A stretch of DNA of 63,944 nucleotides from Planctomycetota bacterium (GTDB lineage: Bacteria > Planctomycetota > Planctomycetia > Planctomycetales > Planctomycetaceae), in contig JAEZFD010000018.1 in NCBI GenBank assembly GCA_023417655.1, forward strand, positions 1 to 63,944. Direction: 5' to 3'. The position numbers and the translations under genes are program-made. The notes under the pieces were generated by a model. It was not told the DNA's origin. It was given only the letters and a program-made list of their open reading frames with translations, and searched no databases. Positions 53,901 through 63,195 of this stretch are shown here, one piece after another (positions within the stretch are counted from its first letter, which is position 1; every line of letters starts with the position of its first letter).

Positions 53901-56294
53901 TTGCCAGCGGACATTCAACAAGTTGGACCGGCTCTGGCGTGGCTGCTTTCAGTGGCCTGGCTACTGCCGCTGGCTGCGTTCATCGTGGGCGTGTGGTCAA
54001 CTTCCCGGGGCTCGGTGCCGAGTCGGCGACCGGCTTGGATTTCCACCGGAGCGATCGCCGCTTCATTCCTGTTGAGCACTCTGGCGTTGATTCTATGGGC
54101 GACCCAGACTGGTCCCGGTGACATCCGGGTGCATGAAGCGGCCGCTGTCGCGGTTGCCGATCAGCCAGTGGACGGAACTCCTGCCGACGCCGCCGCTGCG
54201 GCAGCGGATGTCCATTCTGACGCAGCTGCTCCGAATGACCCACTCGCGCGGGCGTGGATGGGGACTTATTACCGACTGCTGAAAATCGGGTCGCTCGACC
54301 TGTCGCTGGATTACTATATCGATGGCCTGACGCTCGTCATGTTCACGATGATCACGCTGATCGCCACCTGCATCCATGTCTTTTCGTTGGCCTACATGGG
54401 GGACGAACTTCAGGCCAGTGTCGAAGACCACGTTGCCACATTTTCAAACGGTCAGCCGGTACGACGCGTCGGACGGTTTCCGCTGTTCTTTGCGTACCTG
54501 TCACTCTTCTGCTTTTCGATGCTGGGGCTGATTCTCTCTGGCAATCTGCTTCAGGTCTTCGTGTTCTGGGAACTCGTCGGCTTGTGCAGTTACCTGCTGA
54601 TTGGATTTTATTACGAACGCGGAGCCGCCAGCCGAGCAGCGAATCAGGCCTTTATCATGAACCGGGTCGGCGACTTTGGGTTCCTGATTGGACTGATGAT
54701 CCTGTGGACCGCCTTTGGATCGTTTCACTTTGCCGAAACGAGACCGGAAGCCGAGCGAGGCCCGGGATTGTTTCAACTCGTCAGAACCGCGGAGGGGGAC
54801 CTCGTCACTCAAGGCGAAGGTCGCGAACGGCGGATCACGATTTCGGCGACAGAGAACTCACCGACCGCCAGTATTCCCTATTGGCTGCTGACTGCGGCCG
54901 GATTGGGACTCTTTGCCGGGTGCGTCGGGAAGAGTGCTCAGTTCCCGTTGCAGACGTGGCTGCCACGCGCGATGGAAGGTCCGACGCCGGTTTCGGCCCT
55001 CGTGCACTCTGCCACAATGGTCGCAGCCGGGGTCTATCTCGTTGGACGCATCACTCCATTGCTGACGCCGGAATCGCTTCTGGTCATTGCCTATGTCGGA
55101 TGTGTCACGCTGTTCATCGGGGCAACCATCGCTCTGGTCGTCACAGACATCAAGCAGGTCCTCGCTTACTCCACGATCAGTCAGCTGGGATACATGATGC
55201 TGGCGATGGGAGTGGGCGGATGGATTGCCGGCCTCTTCCATCTGATTACGCATGCTTTCTTCAAGTCACTGCTGTTTTTGTGCAGTGGAAGCGTGATTCA
55301 TGCGTGTCACCATGAACAGGACATGACCCGACTGGGGGGGCTCCGGAAAGTGATGCCCATCACCTGCTGGACGATGTTCATCGGCGTGGTTGCCATTTGT
55401 GGACTGGCGGTGCCGATGCTGCCGCCGATCCCGGTGTTTGGGGCAGTCGCGTTCTCCGGTTATCACTCGAAAGACTCGATTCTTTCGACTGCTCTGGCGT
55501 TCGTCTCGCTGAATCCATCGCACTCCGTGTTGTTCATCGTGCCGCTGCTGACAGCAGGGCTGACCGCGTTCTACATGTTCCGACTCTGGTTCCTGACGTT
55601 CTGGGGAACTCCTCGCGATGCTGAAATTGCCGAGCACGTTCACGAATCTCCTCGGAGCATGACGGGACCGCTGTTTGTATTGGCATTTTTCGCAATGGTG
55701 ATTGGAGCTGCCGGAGAAAGCGGTCCGCTGGTGCAGTTACTGCAGACTGCCGAGCCGGCCCATCTCAGTCCGGGAGTCAGTGACTCGAGCGGTCTCATCT
55801 TCCCGGGGAAGCACCAGATTCACGAACATCATGTTCAGGCCGGAGCCGCCGCACTGATCGTGGCCTTCATCGGCACGCTGCTGGCCTATCTGTTTTATGC
55901 GATTGGAAAAGCGGACGCCCGAGGAATCCGACAGCAATTTTCGTCGCTGCATCAGTTCCTGATGAACGGCTGGCAGTTTGAAGCATTGTATGACGTGCTG
56001 CTGGTCCGCCCGATGCAGAGGATCGCTCACTTCTGCACGGCCTTTGATCGGGTTGTGCTGGATCGGGGGCTCGATCAGCTGGCGAAATGTCTGGTCCGGG
56101 TCTCTGGCTGGGACCGGCAGTTTGATGAACGGGTCGTCGACCGGGCAGTAAACGTCGTGGGTGAATCAACCTGGCGGACGGGTGACATTTTCCGCCGCTG
56201 GCAGACCGGAAAGCTCAGGCATTATGTCATGTCAATTACGGTCAGCCTTGTCGTTTTGTTTATTGTGTTGTTTCTATGTCTGCCTGGTCATTAG
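53901..56294 (+). CDS. nuoL: NADH-quinone oxidoreductase subunit L
   Basis: The largest proton-pumping subunit of complex I, 797 residues against about 613 in E. coli. The conserved core is intact: VFWELVGLCSYLLIGFYYE, the key SAQFPLQTWLPRAMEGPTPVSALVHSATMVAAGVYL, and DIKQVLAYSTISQLGYM. Two additions explain the length: an Ala/Asp-rich soluble insert near residues 75-115 (VADQPVDGTPADAAAAAADV) and an extended loop and C-terminus beyond residue 560. TTG start is inferred, seven bases after nuoK. Confidence 0.93.
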   Translation: MPADIQQVGPALAWLLSVAWLLPLAAFIVGVWSTSRGSVPSRRPAWISTGAIAASFLLSTLALILWATQTGPGDIRVHEAAAVAVADQPVDGTPADAAAAAADVHSDAAAPNDPLARAWMGTYYRLLKIGSLDLSLDYYIDGLTLVMFTMITLIATCIHVFSLAYMGDELQASVEDHVATFSNGQPVRRVGRFPLFFAYLSLFCFSMLGLILSGNLLQVFVFWELVGLCSYLLIGFYYERGAASRAANQAFIMNRVGDFGFLIGLMILWTAFGSFHFAETRPEAERGPGLFQLVRTAEGDLVTQGEGRERRITISATENSPTASIPYWLLTAAGLGLFAGCVGKSAQFPLQTWLPRAMEGPTPVSALVHSATMVAAGVYLVGRITPLLTPESLLVIAYVGCVTLFIGATIALVVTDIKQVLAYSTISQLGYMMLAMGVGGWIAGLFHLITHAFFKSLLFLCSGSVIHACHHEQDMTRLGGLRKVMPITCWTMFIGVVAICGLAVPMLPPIPVFGAVAFSGYHSKDSILSTALAFVSLNPSHSVLFIVPLLTAGLTAFYMFRLWFLTFWGTPRDAEIAEHVHESPRSMTGPLFVLAFFAMVIGAAGESGPLVQLLQTAEPAHLSPGVSDSSGLIFPGKHQIHEHHVQAGAAALIVAFIGTLLAYLFYAIGKADARGIRQQFSSLHQFLMNGWQFEALYDVLLVRPMQRIAHFCTAFDRVVLDRGLDQLAKCLVRVSGWDRQFDERVVDRAVNVVGESTWRTGDIFRRWQTGKLRHYVMSITVSLVVLFIVLFLCLPGH

Positions 56295-56413
56295 ACCGGG
56301 TGGCCCCCTGATTGTGAGTTGGGTCTGACCCATTTTGAATTCGATGATGGTCTTCGGAGGAAGAAGACACTCCCTGCGGTCGTCCCAAGGTGACCGAAGC
56401 CTGATAACTTATC

Positions 56414-58009
56414 ATGATCAACCCTGATCCCCTGTATTTTTTCATTCTCTTCCTGCCGGTGCTCGGAGCGCTGTCGCTGCTGGTCTTCCATGACCGCGCT
56501 GTCGAGGCGATGCGCAAATGGACTCTGGGGATTACGCTGGCAACCTTCGGGTTCTCAGTTGCTCTGCTGACCCAGTTTGACTTCAGCAACGGCGAAATGC
56601 AGATGGTCGTCCGGCATGGCTGGATCCCCACCTGGAATATCAACTATCAGCTCGGAGTCGACGGGATCAGCATGCCGCTGATTCTGCTGACGACCTTTGT
56701 TTTCGTGCTGGCGGCGCTCGCCTCCTGGAACGTCAATCAAAAGGTTCGCGGCTACCTGATGCTGTTTCTGCTGCTGGAAACAGGTGTCTTAGGGGTCTTC
56801 CTTTCTCTCGACTTCTTCCTGTTTTATGTGTTCTGGGAACTGATGCTGCTCCCGATGTATTTCCTCATCGGGATCTGGGGAGGGCCGCGACGTGAATACG
56901 CTGCCATCAAGTTCTTCCTGTATACGCTGTTTGGCGGAGCACTGATGCTCATTGCCATGCTGATGATCTATTTCAACAGTGCTCAGGCGGAACTTGCGGC
57001 AGGCGAACACCTCTTTGACCTGCTGATGCTGGCGAAGATCGGAGCTGCAGGACAGTTCGCTCCCACTGTTCAGATCATCGCGTTCTGGCTGTTGTTCATC
57101 GGGTTCGCGATCAAGCTGCCAGCGTTTCCGTTTCATACCTGGCTGCCAGATGCACACGTTGAAGCGCCGACTCCGATCTCGATGATTCTGGCTGGCGTGC
57201 TGCTGAAACTGGGGGGCTATGGAATCCTGCGAATTGCCATGCCGCTCTGCCCTTATGGGACACAGACGGCAGCATTCGTGCTGGTGGCTCTTGGGGTCTT
57301 CAGCATTATCTATGGTGCCTTCGCTGCGATGGCCCAGACTGACTTCAAGCGGCTGGTGGCGTACAGCTCAGTCAGCCATATGGGCTACGTTCTGGTTGGC
57401 ATTGCTGTCTGGAAAATCAACGAAGCCACCGGAGCGACCGAGAACGTCAGCCTGTGGCAACTCGGGATGACCGGTGCCATGTTCCAGATGCTCGCTCACG
57501 GGATTACTTCTGCCGGGATGTTCTTTCTGGTCGGTGTGCTTTATGACCGGGTGCATCACCGGGAGCTGAATCAGTTCGGCGGGCTGCTCGCGAAGATGCC
57601 GCTGTTCAGTGGCCTGTCATTCGTGATTTTCTTCGCGGCACTGGGACTCCCTGGCCTGTGCGGATTTATCGGAGAAGTCTTTGTCGTGCTGAGTGCCTGG
57701 AACTTCAGCCCTGTGCTGGCTGTACTGGCTGCCTTCGGGGTCGTGCTGACAGCCTGCTATATCCTGTGGACCATCCAACGGGTCTATCTTGGGCCGGAAT
57801 ACCGGGGACCGCATGCAGAGAATCTCGTCGAGATGAATGGCCGTGAGAAGACCATCGGAGTGACTGTCGCAGTGCTCTCCGTGGCTCTTGGCGTCATGCC
57901 GTATTATCTCGCCATTCAGATCATCGCCCCGTCGGTCGAGACACTGACGCAGGAGATGGCGACGGGGTATTCTTCGATTTCCGAGTCAGCGAAGCTCGGT
58001 CAGAAGTAA
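56414..58009 (+). CDS. nuoM: NADH-quinone oxidoreductase subunit M
   Basis: Antiporter-like proton-pumping subunit of complex I, 531 residues with about 14 helices. Core motifs: LGVDGISMPLILLTTFVFVLA, FYVFWELMLLPMYFLIGIWGG with the key glutamate, KLPAFPFHTWLPDAHVEAPTPISMILAGVLLKLGGYG and FKRLVAYSSVSHMGYVL. It starts 120 bases after nuoL; nuoN follows 63 bases later, so all are likely one transcript. Confidence 0.95.
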   Translation: MINPDPLYFFILFLPVLGALSLLVFHDRAVEAMRKWTLGITLATFGFSVALLTQFDFSNGEMQMVVRHGWIPTWNINYQLGVDGISMPLILLTTFVFVLAALASWNVNQKVRGYLMLFLLLETGVLGVFLSLDFFLFYVFWELMLLPMYFLIGIWGGPRREYAAIKFFLYTLFGGALMLIAMLMIYFNSAQAELAAGEHLFDLLMLAKIGAAGQFAPTVQIIAFWLLFIGFAIKLPAFPFHTWLPDAHVEAPTPISMILAGVLLKLGGYGILRIAMPLCPYGTQTAAFVLVALGVFSIIYGAFAAMAQTDFKRLVAYSSVSHMGYVLVGIAVWKINEATGATENVSLWQLGMTGAMFQMLAHGITSAGMFFLVGVLYDRVHHRELNQFGGLLAKMPLFSGLSFVIFFAALGLPGLCGFIGEVFVVLSAWNFSPVLAVLAAFGVVLTACYILWTIQRVYLGPEYRGPHAENLVEMNGREKTIGVTVAVLSVALGVMPYYLAIQIIAPSVETLTQEMATGYSSISESAKLGQK

Positions 58010-58072
58010 CTCCTGGAGTTCAGCGAGCCGTTTTCACAAAACTGACTGCATACCTGTTCTGAATTGCCTGTC

Positions 58073-59752
58073 ATGTCGCCTGTCCAGATTCTCGATCAAC
58101 TTCTGAAACATGACCTTCCACGGTCAATCGAGATCTTCGCGCCAGAACTGGTTCTCTGTGCCACCATCGTGCTCATGCTGCTCGTCAGGATGCTGGACTC
58201 ACGGCGTCGCATCCCCATGCAGCTGGTGGCTCTCGTCGGGGCGACTCTCGTTTTCCTGGGAGTCTTCACTCAGTTTGTGGTACTCAAGGGAACGGCGGAT
58301 CCGGCGATTCTGGAACCGCTTTCTAAATTGTGGTGTGTCACACCGTCGGGAGTTGGAACGTCGGGAACTTACTTTACTGGTCTACTCACTCATGATCTGT
58401 TCGCGGTGTTTCTGCGGCTCGGGCTAAGTCTGTTTCTGGTCCTACTCATCGCGTTAACGATCCTGAGTGGTGTGCCAGATCGAGAAGATGCTCAGGATTT
58501 CTACACGCTCATCTTCGGAGCGACGCTAGGCATGATGATGGCGGTCGGAGCCAATCACTTGCTGATGCTCTTTCTGACTGTCGAAATGATGAGTCTGCCG
58601 AGTTATCTCGTCGTCGCTTTCCAGAAGGGAAAACGTCGAGCCAGCGAAGCATCGTTGAAGTATGTGATTTATGGCGCCGGCGCCGCCGGGGTCATGCTGT
58701 ATGGCATCAGTCTCATCGCCGGATTGCTCGGAACGGCAGACCTCTCTCTGATTTCACAGCGGGCGATACTCGTCCTGGAGCCAGCTGGACTCGCCCAGAA
58801 CAGTGCAACAGCACTTTGTCTGATGCTGGGAATTTTAATGGTGCTTGCGGGACTCGCCTTCAAGCTGGCCTTGGTCCCGTTTCATTTCTGGTGCCCTGAT
58901 GCGTTCGAAGGGGCTCTTTCGGAAGTCGGGGCATTTCTGTCAGTTGCCGCCAAGCTCGCGTCTTTCGGATTGCTGATTCGGTTTGTATTGGCATTTCACG
59001 GGAATGCACAGGTTCTCCACCAGATCAGTCTGTTTGTCGGAATTGCCCTCGGTGTCGCGGGGATCATCTCAACCACCTATGGAAATCTCGCGGCATATCA
59101 GCAGACGAATCTGAAACGACTGCTCGCCTATTCAACGATTGCACAGTCGGGGTATACGGTGATGGCTGTCTCGGCGATGCTCGTTTTGTTGAGCGCTCAG
59201 ACTGGCACGATCCCTGATGCGACGGAACAGGCGGCACGCTGCGTCGAAGGGATGCTGTATTACCTTGTGATCTATCTATTCATGAATCTGTCGGCCTTCG
59301 GCTGTGTCGCCTTACTGCGGAATGAGTTGTTCAGCGAGGACCTTGAAAGTTATCGAGGACTGTTTCAGGGACGAGTGCCGGTTAAGATCGCTTGTCTCTG
59401 TCTGGCGATCTCCTTCTTCAGTCTGATTGGTCTTCCGCCGCTCGGGGGCTTCTTCGGGAAGTTTATGATTTTCAGCTCTCTCTATTCCGCCGGGAGTCTG
59501 CACTGGTTCCTGTGGGTGGTGCTGGCGTTCGGAGCCCTGAATACCGTTCTGAGCGTCTTCTATTATGTCCGCGTTTTGAAGGCGATCTTCTTGATGGAGC
59601 GGCGAACTCGACCTGTGCGATACGAACTCCAGGGAGTGAGTGCGACCTATCTGGTGCTGGTGACATTGCCGGTTCTGGCACTGGGGGCGACCCCGATGAT
59701 GGCAGATCTCAGTGAAGCAACTCGGCAAGTCGCTCTGCTCTTATTGCATTAG
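58073..59752 (+). CDS. nuoN: NADH-quinone oxidoreductase subunit N
   Basis: Last gene of the complex I block, an antiporter-like pump subunit of 559 residues from ATG 58073 (TTG 58064 adds three). Core motifs: FLTVEMMSLPSYLVVAFQKG with the key glutamate, RRASEASLKYVIYGAGAAGVMLYGISLI, KLALVPFHFWCPDAFEGA and NLKRLLAYSTIAQSGYTVM. Helix content fits the family. No strong terminator follows at once; an inverted repeat at 59971-60008 is a weak candidate. Confidence 0.95.
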   Translation: MSPVQILDQLLKHDLPRSIEIFAPELVLCATIVLMLLVRMLDSRRRIPMQLVALVGATLVFLGVFTQFVVLKGTADPAILEPLSKLWCVTPSGVGTSGTYFTGLLTHDLFAVFLRLGLSLFLVLLIALTILSGVPDREDAQDFYTLIFGATLGMMMAVGANHLLMLFLTVEMMSLPSYLVVAFQKGKRRASEASLKYVIYGAGAAGVMLYGISLIAGLLGTADLSLISQRAILVLEPAGLAQNSATALCLMLGILMVLAGLAFKLALVPFHFWCPDAFEGALSEVGAFLSVAAKLASFGLLIRFVLAFHGNAQVLHQISLFVGIALGVAGIISTTYGNLAAYQQTNLKRLLAYSTIAQSGYTVMAVSAMLVLLSAQTGTIPDATEQAARCVEGMLYYLVIYLFMNLSAFGCVALLRNELFSEDLESYRGLFQGRVPVKIACLCLAISFFSLIGLPPLGGFFGKFMIFSSLYSAGSLHWFLWVVLAFGALNTVLSVFYYVRVLKAIFLMERRTRPVRYELQGVSATYLVLVTLPVLALGATPMMADLSEATRQVALLLLH

Positions 59753-60108
59753 ATGATGTTGCTTTTTAATCTTCCGCACGCCGCCACGCGGGTACGAAGA
59801 AGAGTACGTTGCTTTGTTCGCCAATCAGTGCGATATGAGGAGCAATGGTCGCGGCAGATTCCGCTAAACTTTTCAGCGAATGATCCGGTTCATCAGAATC
59901 ATCTCTGGTTCTCGATGCTGATGAGTTAAGCTCTATGTCATGGCCCGGATTCACTTGCAACGCAACTTTTTTGCCTGCTTCACGCGGTGAACTGCATGAA
60001 GCAGGCAATGAGTTTTGCTTGATGGAAATCGGGCTGATTGGGCGTCCGGTAGGAAAACCGCTCTCTTGCCCTGAAACTGCATCCCCAGGGAGGCATTACG
60101 AGTTCATT
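59753..60108. other. Gap after nuoN with 12-base inverted repeat
   Basis: About 355 bases. It holds a perfect 12-base inverted repeat, 59971-59982 with 59997-60008 (arm ttgcctgcttca), followed on the plus strand by TGAGTTTTGC. It could be a weak terminator for the nuo genes. A minus-strand 80-codon open frame crosses it but is not supported. Confidence 0.45.
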
Positions 60109-60531
60109 ATGACTGCCGAGGCGAACGCAAGACTTAATGACATGCTGGTGGAACTCCACCGGAGTCTGGTGCAATACATTCTGGAAGCATGGCCTTGGAC
60201 CGGGAATGAGCAGTCAGAATTAAAGGCGGCGATTCTCGGTCTGGCAGAACGTCAGCAACAGGATGCCGGCAAAATTGCCAGACTGCTGATGGAGCGGCAC
60301 CATTCAGTGAATTACGGCACCTACCCTGACGATTTCAGCTATCTGAATTACGTCTCGCTGGAATACCTTTCTGCGCGCCTGCGTGATCAGCAGCAGCAGT
60401 TGATTGACCACCTGCAAGGTTCCCTTTCTCGCCTCGATGCAGATCCGGCAGGTCGTGAACTGATCGCTGAGATCGTTCGATCTCAGAAAAAAGGGCTCGA
60501 TTCTCTGTGGCGGGCCGATCTTCCAGAGTGA
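60109..60531 (+). CDS. Ferritin-like helical protein of unknown function
   Basis: A 140-residue, almost wholly helical protein; ATG 60109 is used because upstream residues look non-coding. The pattern (LNDMLVELHRSLVQYILEAWPW, LGLAERQQQDAGKIARLL, YVSLEYLSARLRDQQQQLIDHL) resembles ferritin-like/four-helix-bundle proteins, but the usual E-x-x-H iron ligands are replaced (ERQQQD), so metal binding is doubtful. Family not recognised. It is followed by the TatD gene, 148 bases away on the same strand. Confidence 0.6.
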   Translation: MTAEANARLNDMLVELHRSLVQYILEAWPWTGNEQSELKAAILGLAERQQQDAGKIARLLMERHHSVNYGTYPDDFSYLNYVSLEYLSARLRDQQQQLIDHLQGSLSRLDADPAGRELIAEIVRSQKKGLDSLWRADLPE

Positions 60532-60679
60532 TCTGAAGTCGACAAGAGTTGTCTCAGCAATCGGACTCCCCTGCGGTCGGGAATCACGGTGGAGTGATCG
60601 CCTCTCCATACAATATGCTGCCAGAAATAAAATGGCGGTTTCTGAGACGTTGATTCCTTGCTGCTGAGTACCACTTGAG

Positions 60680-61456
60680 ATGCTGATCGATACCCATGCC
60701 CATCTGGATGAGCAGTCGTTTGAACTCGATCTTCAGGATGTCCTGAAGCGAGCAAAGGAACATCAGATTGACCGCATCTTCACAATCGGCGTGACCGCCG
60801 AAAGCAGTCAGGCGGCATTGCTGCTTGCCAAATCGCACCCGCTGCTTCGAGCTGTGGTGGGGATTCAGCCAAACTATGTTTCTCAGACGCAGGCGGGAGA
60901 TTTCGATCTCATCTGCGGAATGGCTTCAGATCCCCATGTCGTAGGAATCGGCGAGACCGGGCTCGATCGGTACTGGGACGCCGCACCGATCGAGCTACAG
61001 CGAGATTACTTTCTGAAGCATATTGAACTCTCTCAACGCGTGCAGAAGCCATTCATTGTGCACTGCCGTGAGGCAGAGGCAGACGTCGTTGACACGCTGC
61101 GCGAAGCGGCGAGCGGTGCGCAGCTGGTTGGAGTCATGCATTCTTTCTGCGGGGATCAGGCCACAGCCGAAGCCTGCCTTGAACTCGGGATGCACATTTC
61201 CTTCGCCGGAATGCTGACATTCAAGAGCAATCAGGCGCTGCGCGACGTGGCCAAGACGATTCCATTGGACCGACTGCTGGTCGAGACCGATTCTCCTTAC
61301 CTTGCTCCAGTCCCGATGCGAGGGAAGCGTAACGAGCCTGCCAATGTCGTTCATACGGCCCGCTGCCTGGCCGACCTGCATGGACTGACACTTGATGACA
61401 TGGCGCGTCAGCTGACAGAAAACACGAAGAAACTGTTCTCCATGGAGAGAGTCTGA
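60680..61456 (+). CDS. TatD-family metal-dependent hydrolase
   Basis: A 258-residue TIM-barrel hydrolase of the TatD/YcfH group, usually 3'-exonuclease or D-aminoacyl-tRNA deacylase-like. Metal ligands: IDTHAHLDE at the start, GIGETGLDRYW, IVHCREAEAD, MHSFCGD, and VETDSPYLAPVPMRGKRNEP. No signal peptide. It ends 63 bases before the convergent amidohydrolase stop. The physiological substrate is not evident. Confidence 0.92.
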   Translation: MLIDTHAHLDEQSFELDLQDVLKRAKEHQIDRIFTIGVTAESSQAALLLAKSHPLLRAVVGIQPNYVSQTQAGDFDLICGMASDPHVVGIGETGLDRYWDAAPIELQRDYFLKHIELSQRVQKPFIVHCREAEADVVDTLREAASGAQLVGVMHSFCGDQATAEACLELGMHISFAGMLTFKSNQALRDVAKTIPLDRLLVETDSPYLAPVPMRGKRNEPANVVHTARCLADLHGLTLDDMARQLTENTKKLFSMERV

Positions 61457-61518
61457 CGGCTGACCCACCATCACCTGCCCCACCGTCACCTGACCGGGGG
61501 ACTTCGCATGGCCGAAAC

Positions 61519-62745
61519 TTACGGGTGCGTTTCAGGATGGGTCTGGCGGTACTTCTCGACTTTGCCTGCGACCCCGGGAATCAGTCGTGACGCATTGCCG
61601 TAGTAGACCTTCTGCAGAACCTCGTCCGGCAGTCCGAGCCCGTAGATGTTCCAGAGTCCCTGCGGAGGGAATGGGTTGTCTTCATACGGAAAGTATTCAT
61701 CCCACGTTTCGAGCATCCGAAAATGGGGAATCAGTTCGGTCATCGGCGGGACGCCATCCGTTCCGAAGAGAATTCGATCCGAGTGCTTCAGAAAGAACTT
61801 GCGGGCGGAATACGGCTGTCGTCCGAGTTCAGAGATTCGGGCTGCGAACTCGACATGCATGTTGGGATAAGCTTCGAGCGTTTGATCGAGTTGGCTGAGG
61901 TCTTCTGACAGTTCTGCCATGTGGGCGCAGATAAAAGTGGTCTCAGGATGTCGGGCGACGACGCGATTCCGGGCGTCCATCAGTTCCTGGTGTGACGGGA
62001 ACTCAGGTCCATAAAAACTCCATTCCGGATGACGATACAGTTCTTCCCAGCGCTCGTTCTTTTCACTGGTCGGGGTGAAGAATGCTGGCGGGTCGGCACA
62101 GTGCCAGATCACCGGAATATTCAATTCAGCACACCGCTGCCAGATTGGGTCAAATCGTTGATCATCCGGCATGATCAACTTGCCGTCCGGTCCTTTCAGA
62201 TACAGGCCGATGTCCTTCCAGACCTTGAGACCACTGCAGCCGAGCTTCACTGATTCACTCAGTTTGTCTGCCGCTTTCTGACCGAAACCGGGCTTGTGCA
62301 CATCCCATGTCTCAGGCTTGGTAAACTCCCCCTGACCACAGAGATCGATCCATTGAAACACGACGAACCGGTCCGCGTATTTCTGGTTCAGTGTATGGAT
62401 GTGTTGTGCGACGGATGTCCCTCGCTGACCGCCGTCCAGACTGACACTGACGGCGATATTTGCTTCATCCATCACTCGCACCATCTCATCGAGCTCGGCA
62501 GGAGAGAGCCGACCTGGATGGCTGTGAACATTGACGCAGGGGAACTTCGCTTTGGTCAGCACATGTTCAGGAACTTTCAGCATCGAAGTCGGCCGGAACT
62601 CATCCAGAAAGATTCGACGCGGTCTCTCCTGAGCCGGAGGATCTCCGGCGAACGTCGTCAGACCGAGCGATCCAATGAAGAGGCCGATGAATGCGAGACT
62701 GAAACGACAGAGAGATGTCGGTACTTGGGATCTATTGAAGTTCAT
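61519..62745 (-). CDS. Exported amidohydrolase (TIM-barrel)
   Basis: A 408-residue exported member of the amidohydrolase-2 family. ATG 62745 starts a signal peptide (FSLAFIGLFIGSLGLTTFAG); a longer frame upstream lacks one. Metal and active-site regions are CVNVHSHPGRLS (H-x-H), VIWHCADPPAFF, TFICAHMAEL and RILFGTDGVPPM. Such proteins act on cyclic carboxylates or related compounds; the substrate is unknown here. It is convergent with the TatD gene and divergent from the tRNA-Gln. Confidence 0.83.
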   Translation of the reverse strand: MNFNRSQVPTSLCRFSLAFIGLFIGSLGLTTFAGDPPAQERPRRIFLDEFRPTSMLKVPEHVLTKAKFPCVNVHSHPGRLSPAELDEMVRVMDEANIAVSVSLDGGQRGTSVAQHIHTLNQKYADRFVVFQWIDLCGQGEFTKPETWDVHKPGFGQKAADKLSESVKLGCSGLKVWKDIGLYLKGPDGKLIMPDDQRFDPIWQRCAELNIPVIWHCADPPAFFTPTSEKNERWEELYRHPEWSFYGPEFPSHQELMDARNRVVARHPETTFICAHMAELSEDLSQLDQTLEAYPNMHVEFAARISELGRQPYSARKFFLKHSDRILFGTDGVPPMTELIPHFRMLETWDEYFPYEDNPFPPQGLWNIYGLGLPDEVLQKVYYGNASRLIPGVAGKVEKYRQTHPETHP

Positions 62746-62990
62746 GCGTTTGCTGGGTAGGGAAGCAGGAGGAAAGCGAGGAATCTCACGTGACGTTGAC
62801 GGCTGCTGTCCATGCAGGAGAAACCAGTGTTGCCATGAAAACTGCGGCCGGAGCCGATGTGGATATTCGATCGAGGAAGCCTTGCAGCGGGCGGACCAGC
62901 AGGAAAATTCCCTGAACTCCAGCGTCCTCCCAAGGAAGCGGCCCCGCGATCTTGCAATTTTCCGCTGAAGAACTATGTTTTGCGCTGCTT

Positions 62991-63061
62991 TACCCGGTAG
63001 TGTAACGGTAGCACAACAGTTTTTGGTACTGTTCGTCCAGGTTCGAATCCTGGCCGGGTAA
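62991..63061 (+). tRNA. tRNA-Gln (anticodon TTG)
   Basis: A 71-base tRNA with full cloverleaf: seven-base acceptor stem TACCCGG/CCGGGTA, D arm GTGT...GCAC, anticodon stem ACAGT/ACTGT around the loop TTTTGGT (anticodon TTG at 63023-63025), T arm CCAGG-TTCGAAT-CCTGG, and discriminator A. The CCA end is not encoded. An integrase gene starts 135 bases downstream in the same direction, so the 3' half may serve as an attachment site. Confidence 0.95.
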
Positions 63062-63136
63062 ATGGACTTCAAGTCCTGATTACGACCAACCTTGCGACTG
63101 CTCTAAACGCCCTCGGCGTGCTTCAAAACCTTGGTG

Positions 63137-63169
63137 TTGACCCCCGTTGACCATGTCTTCGGGGGTCAA
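63137..63169. repeat. 10-base inverted repeat between tRNA and integrase
   Basis: Arms ttgacccccg (63137-63146) and cgggggtcaa (63160-63169), 13-base spacer, no U-run. It could be a recombination-protein or repressor site, or stop the tRNA transcript; position only. Confidence 0.45.
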
Positions 63170-63195
63170 GTCACATCATTCCAGGGGGATGCACG

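Noticed and set aside
59766..60008. 80-codon minus-strand open frame downstream of nuoN
   Set aside because: TTG start within an inverted repeat, no Shine-Dalgarno and no recognisable product; cannot be told from chance.
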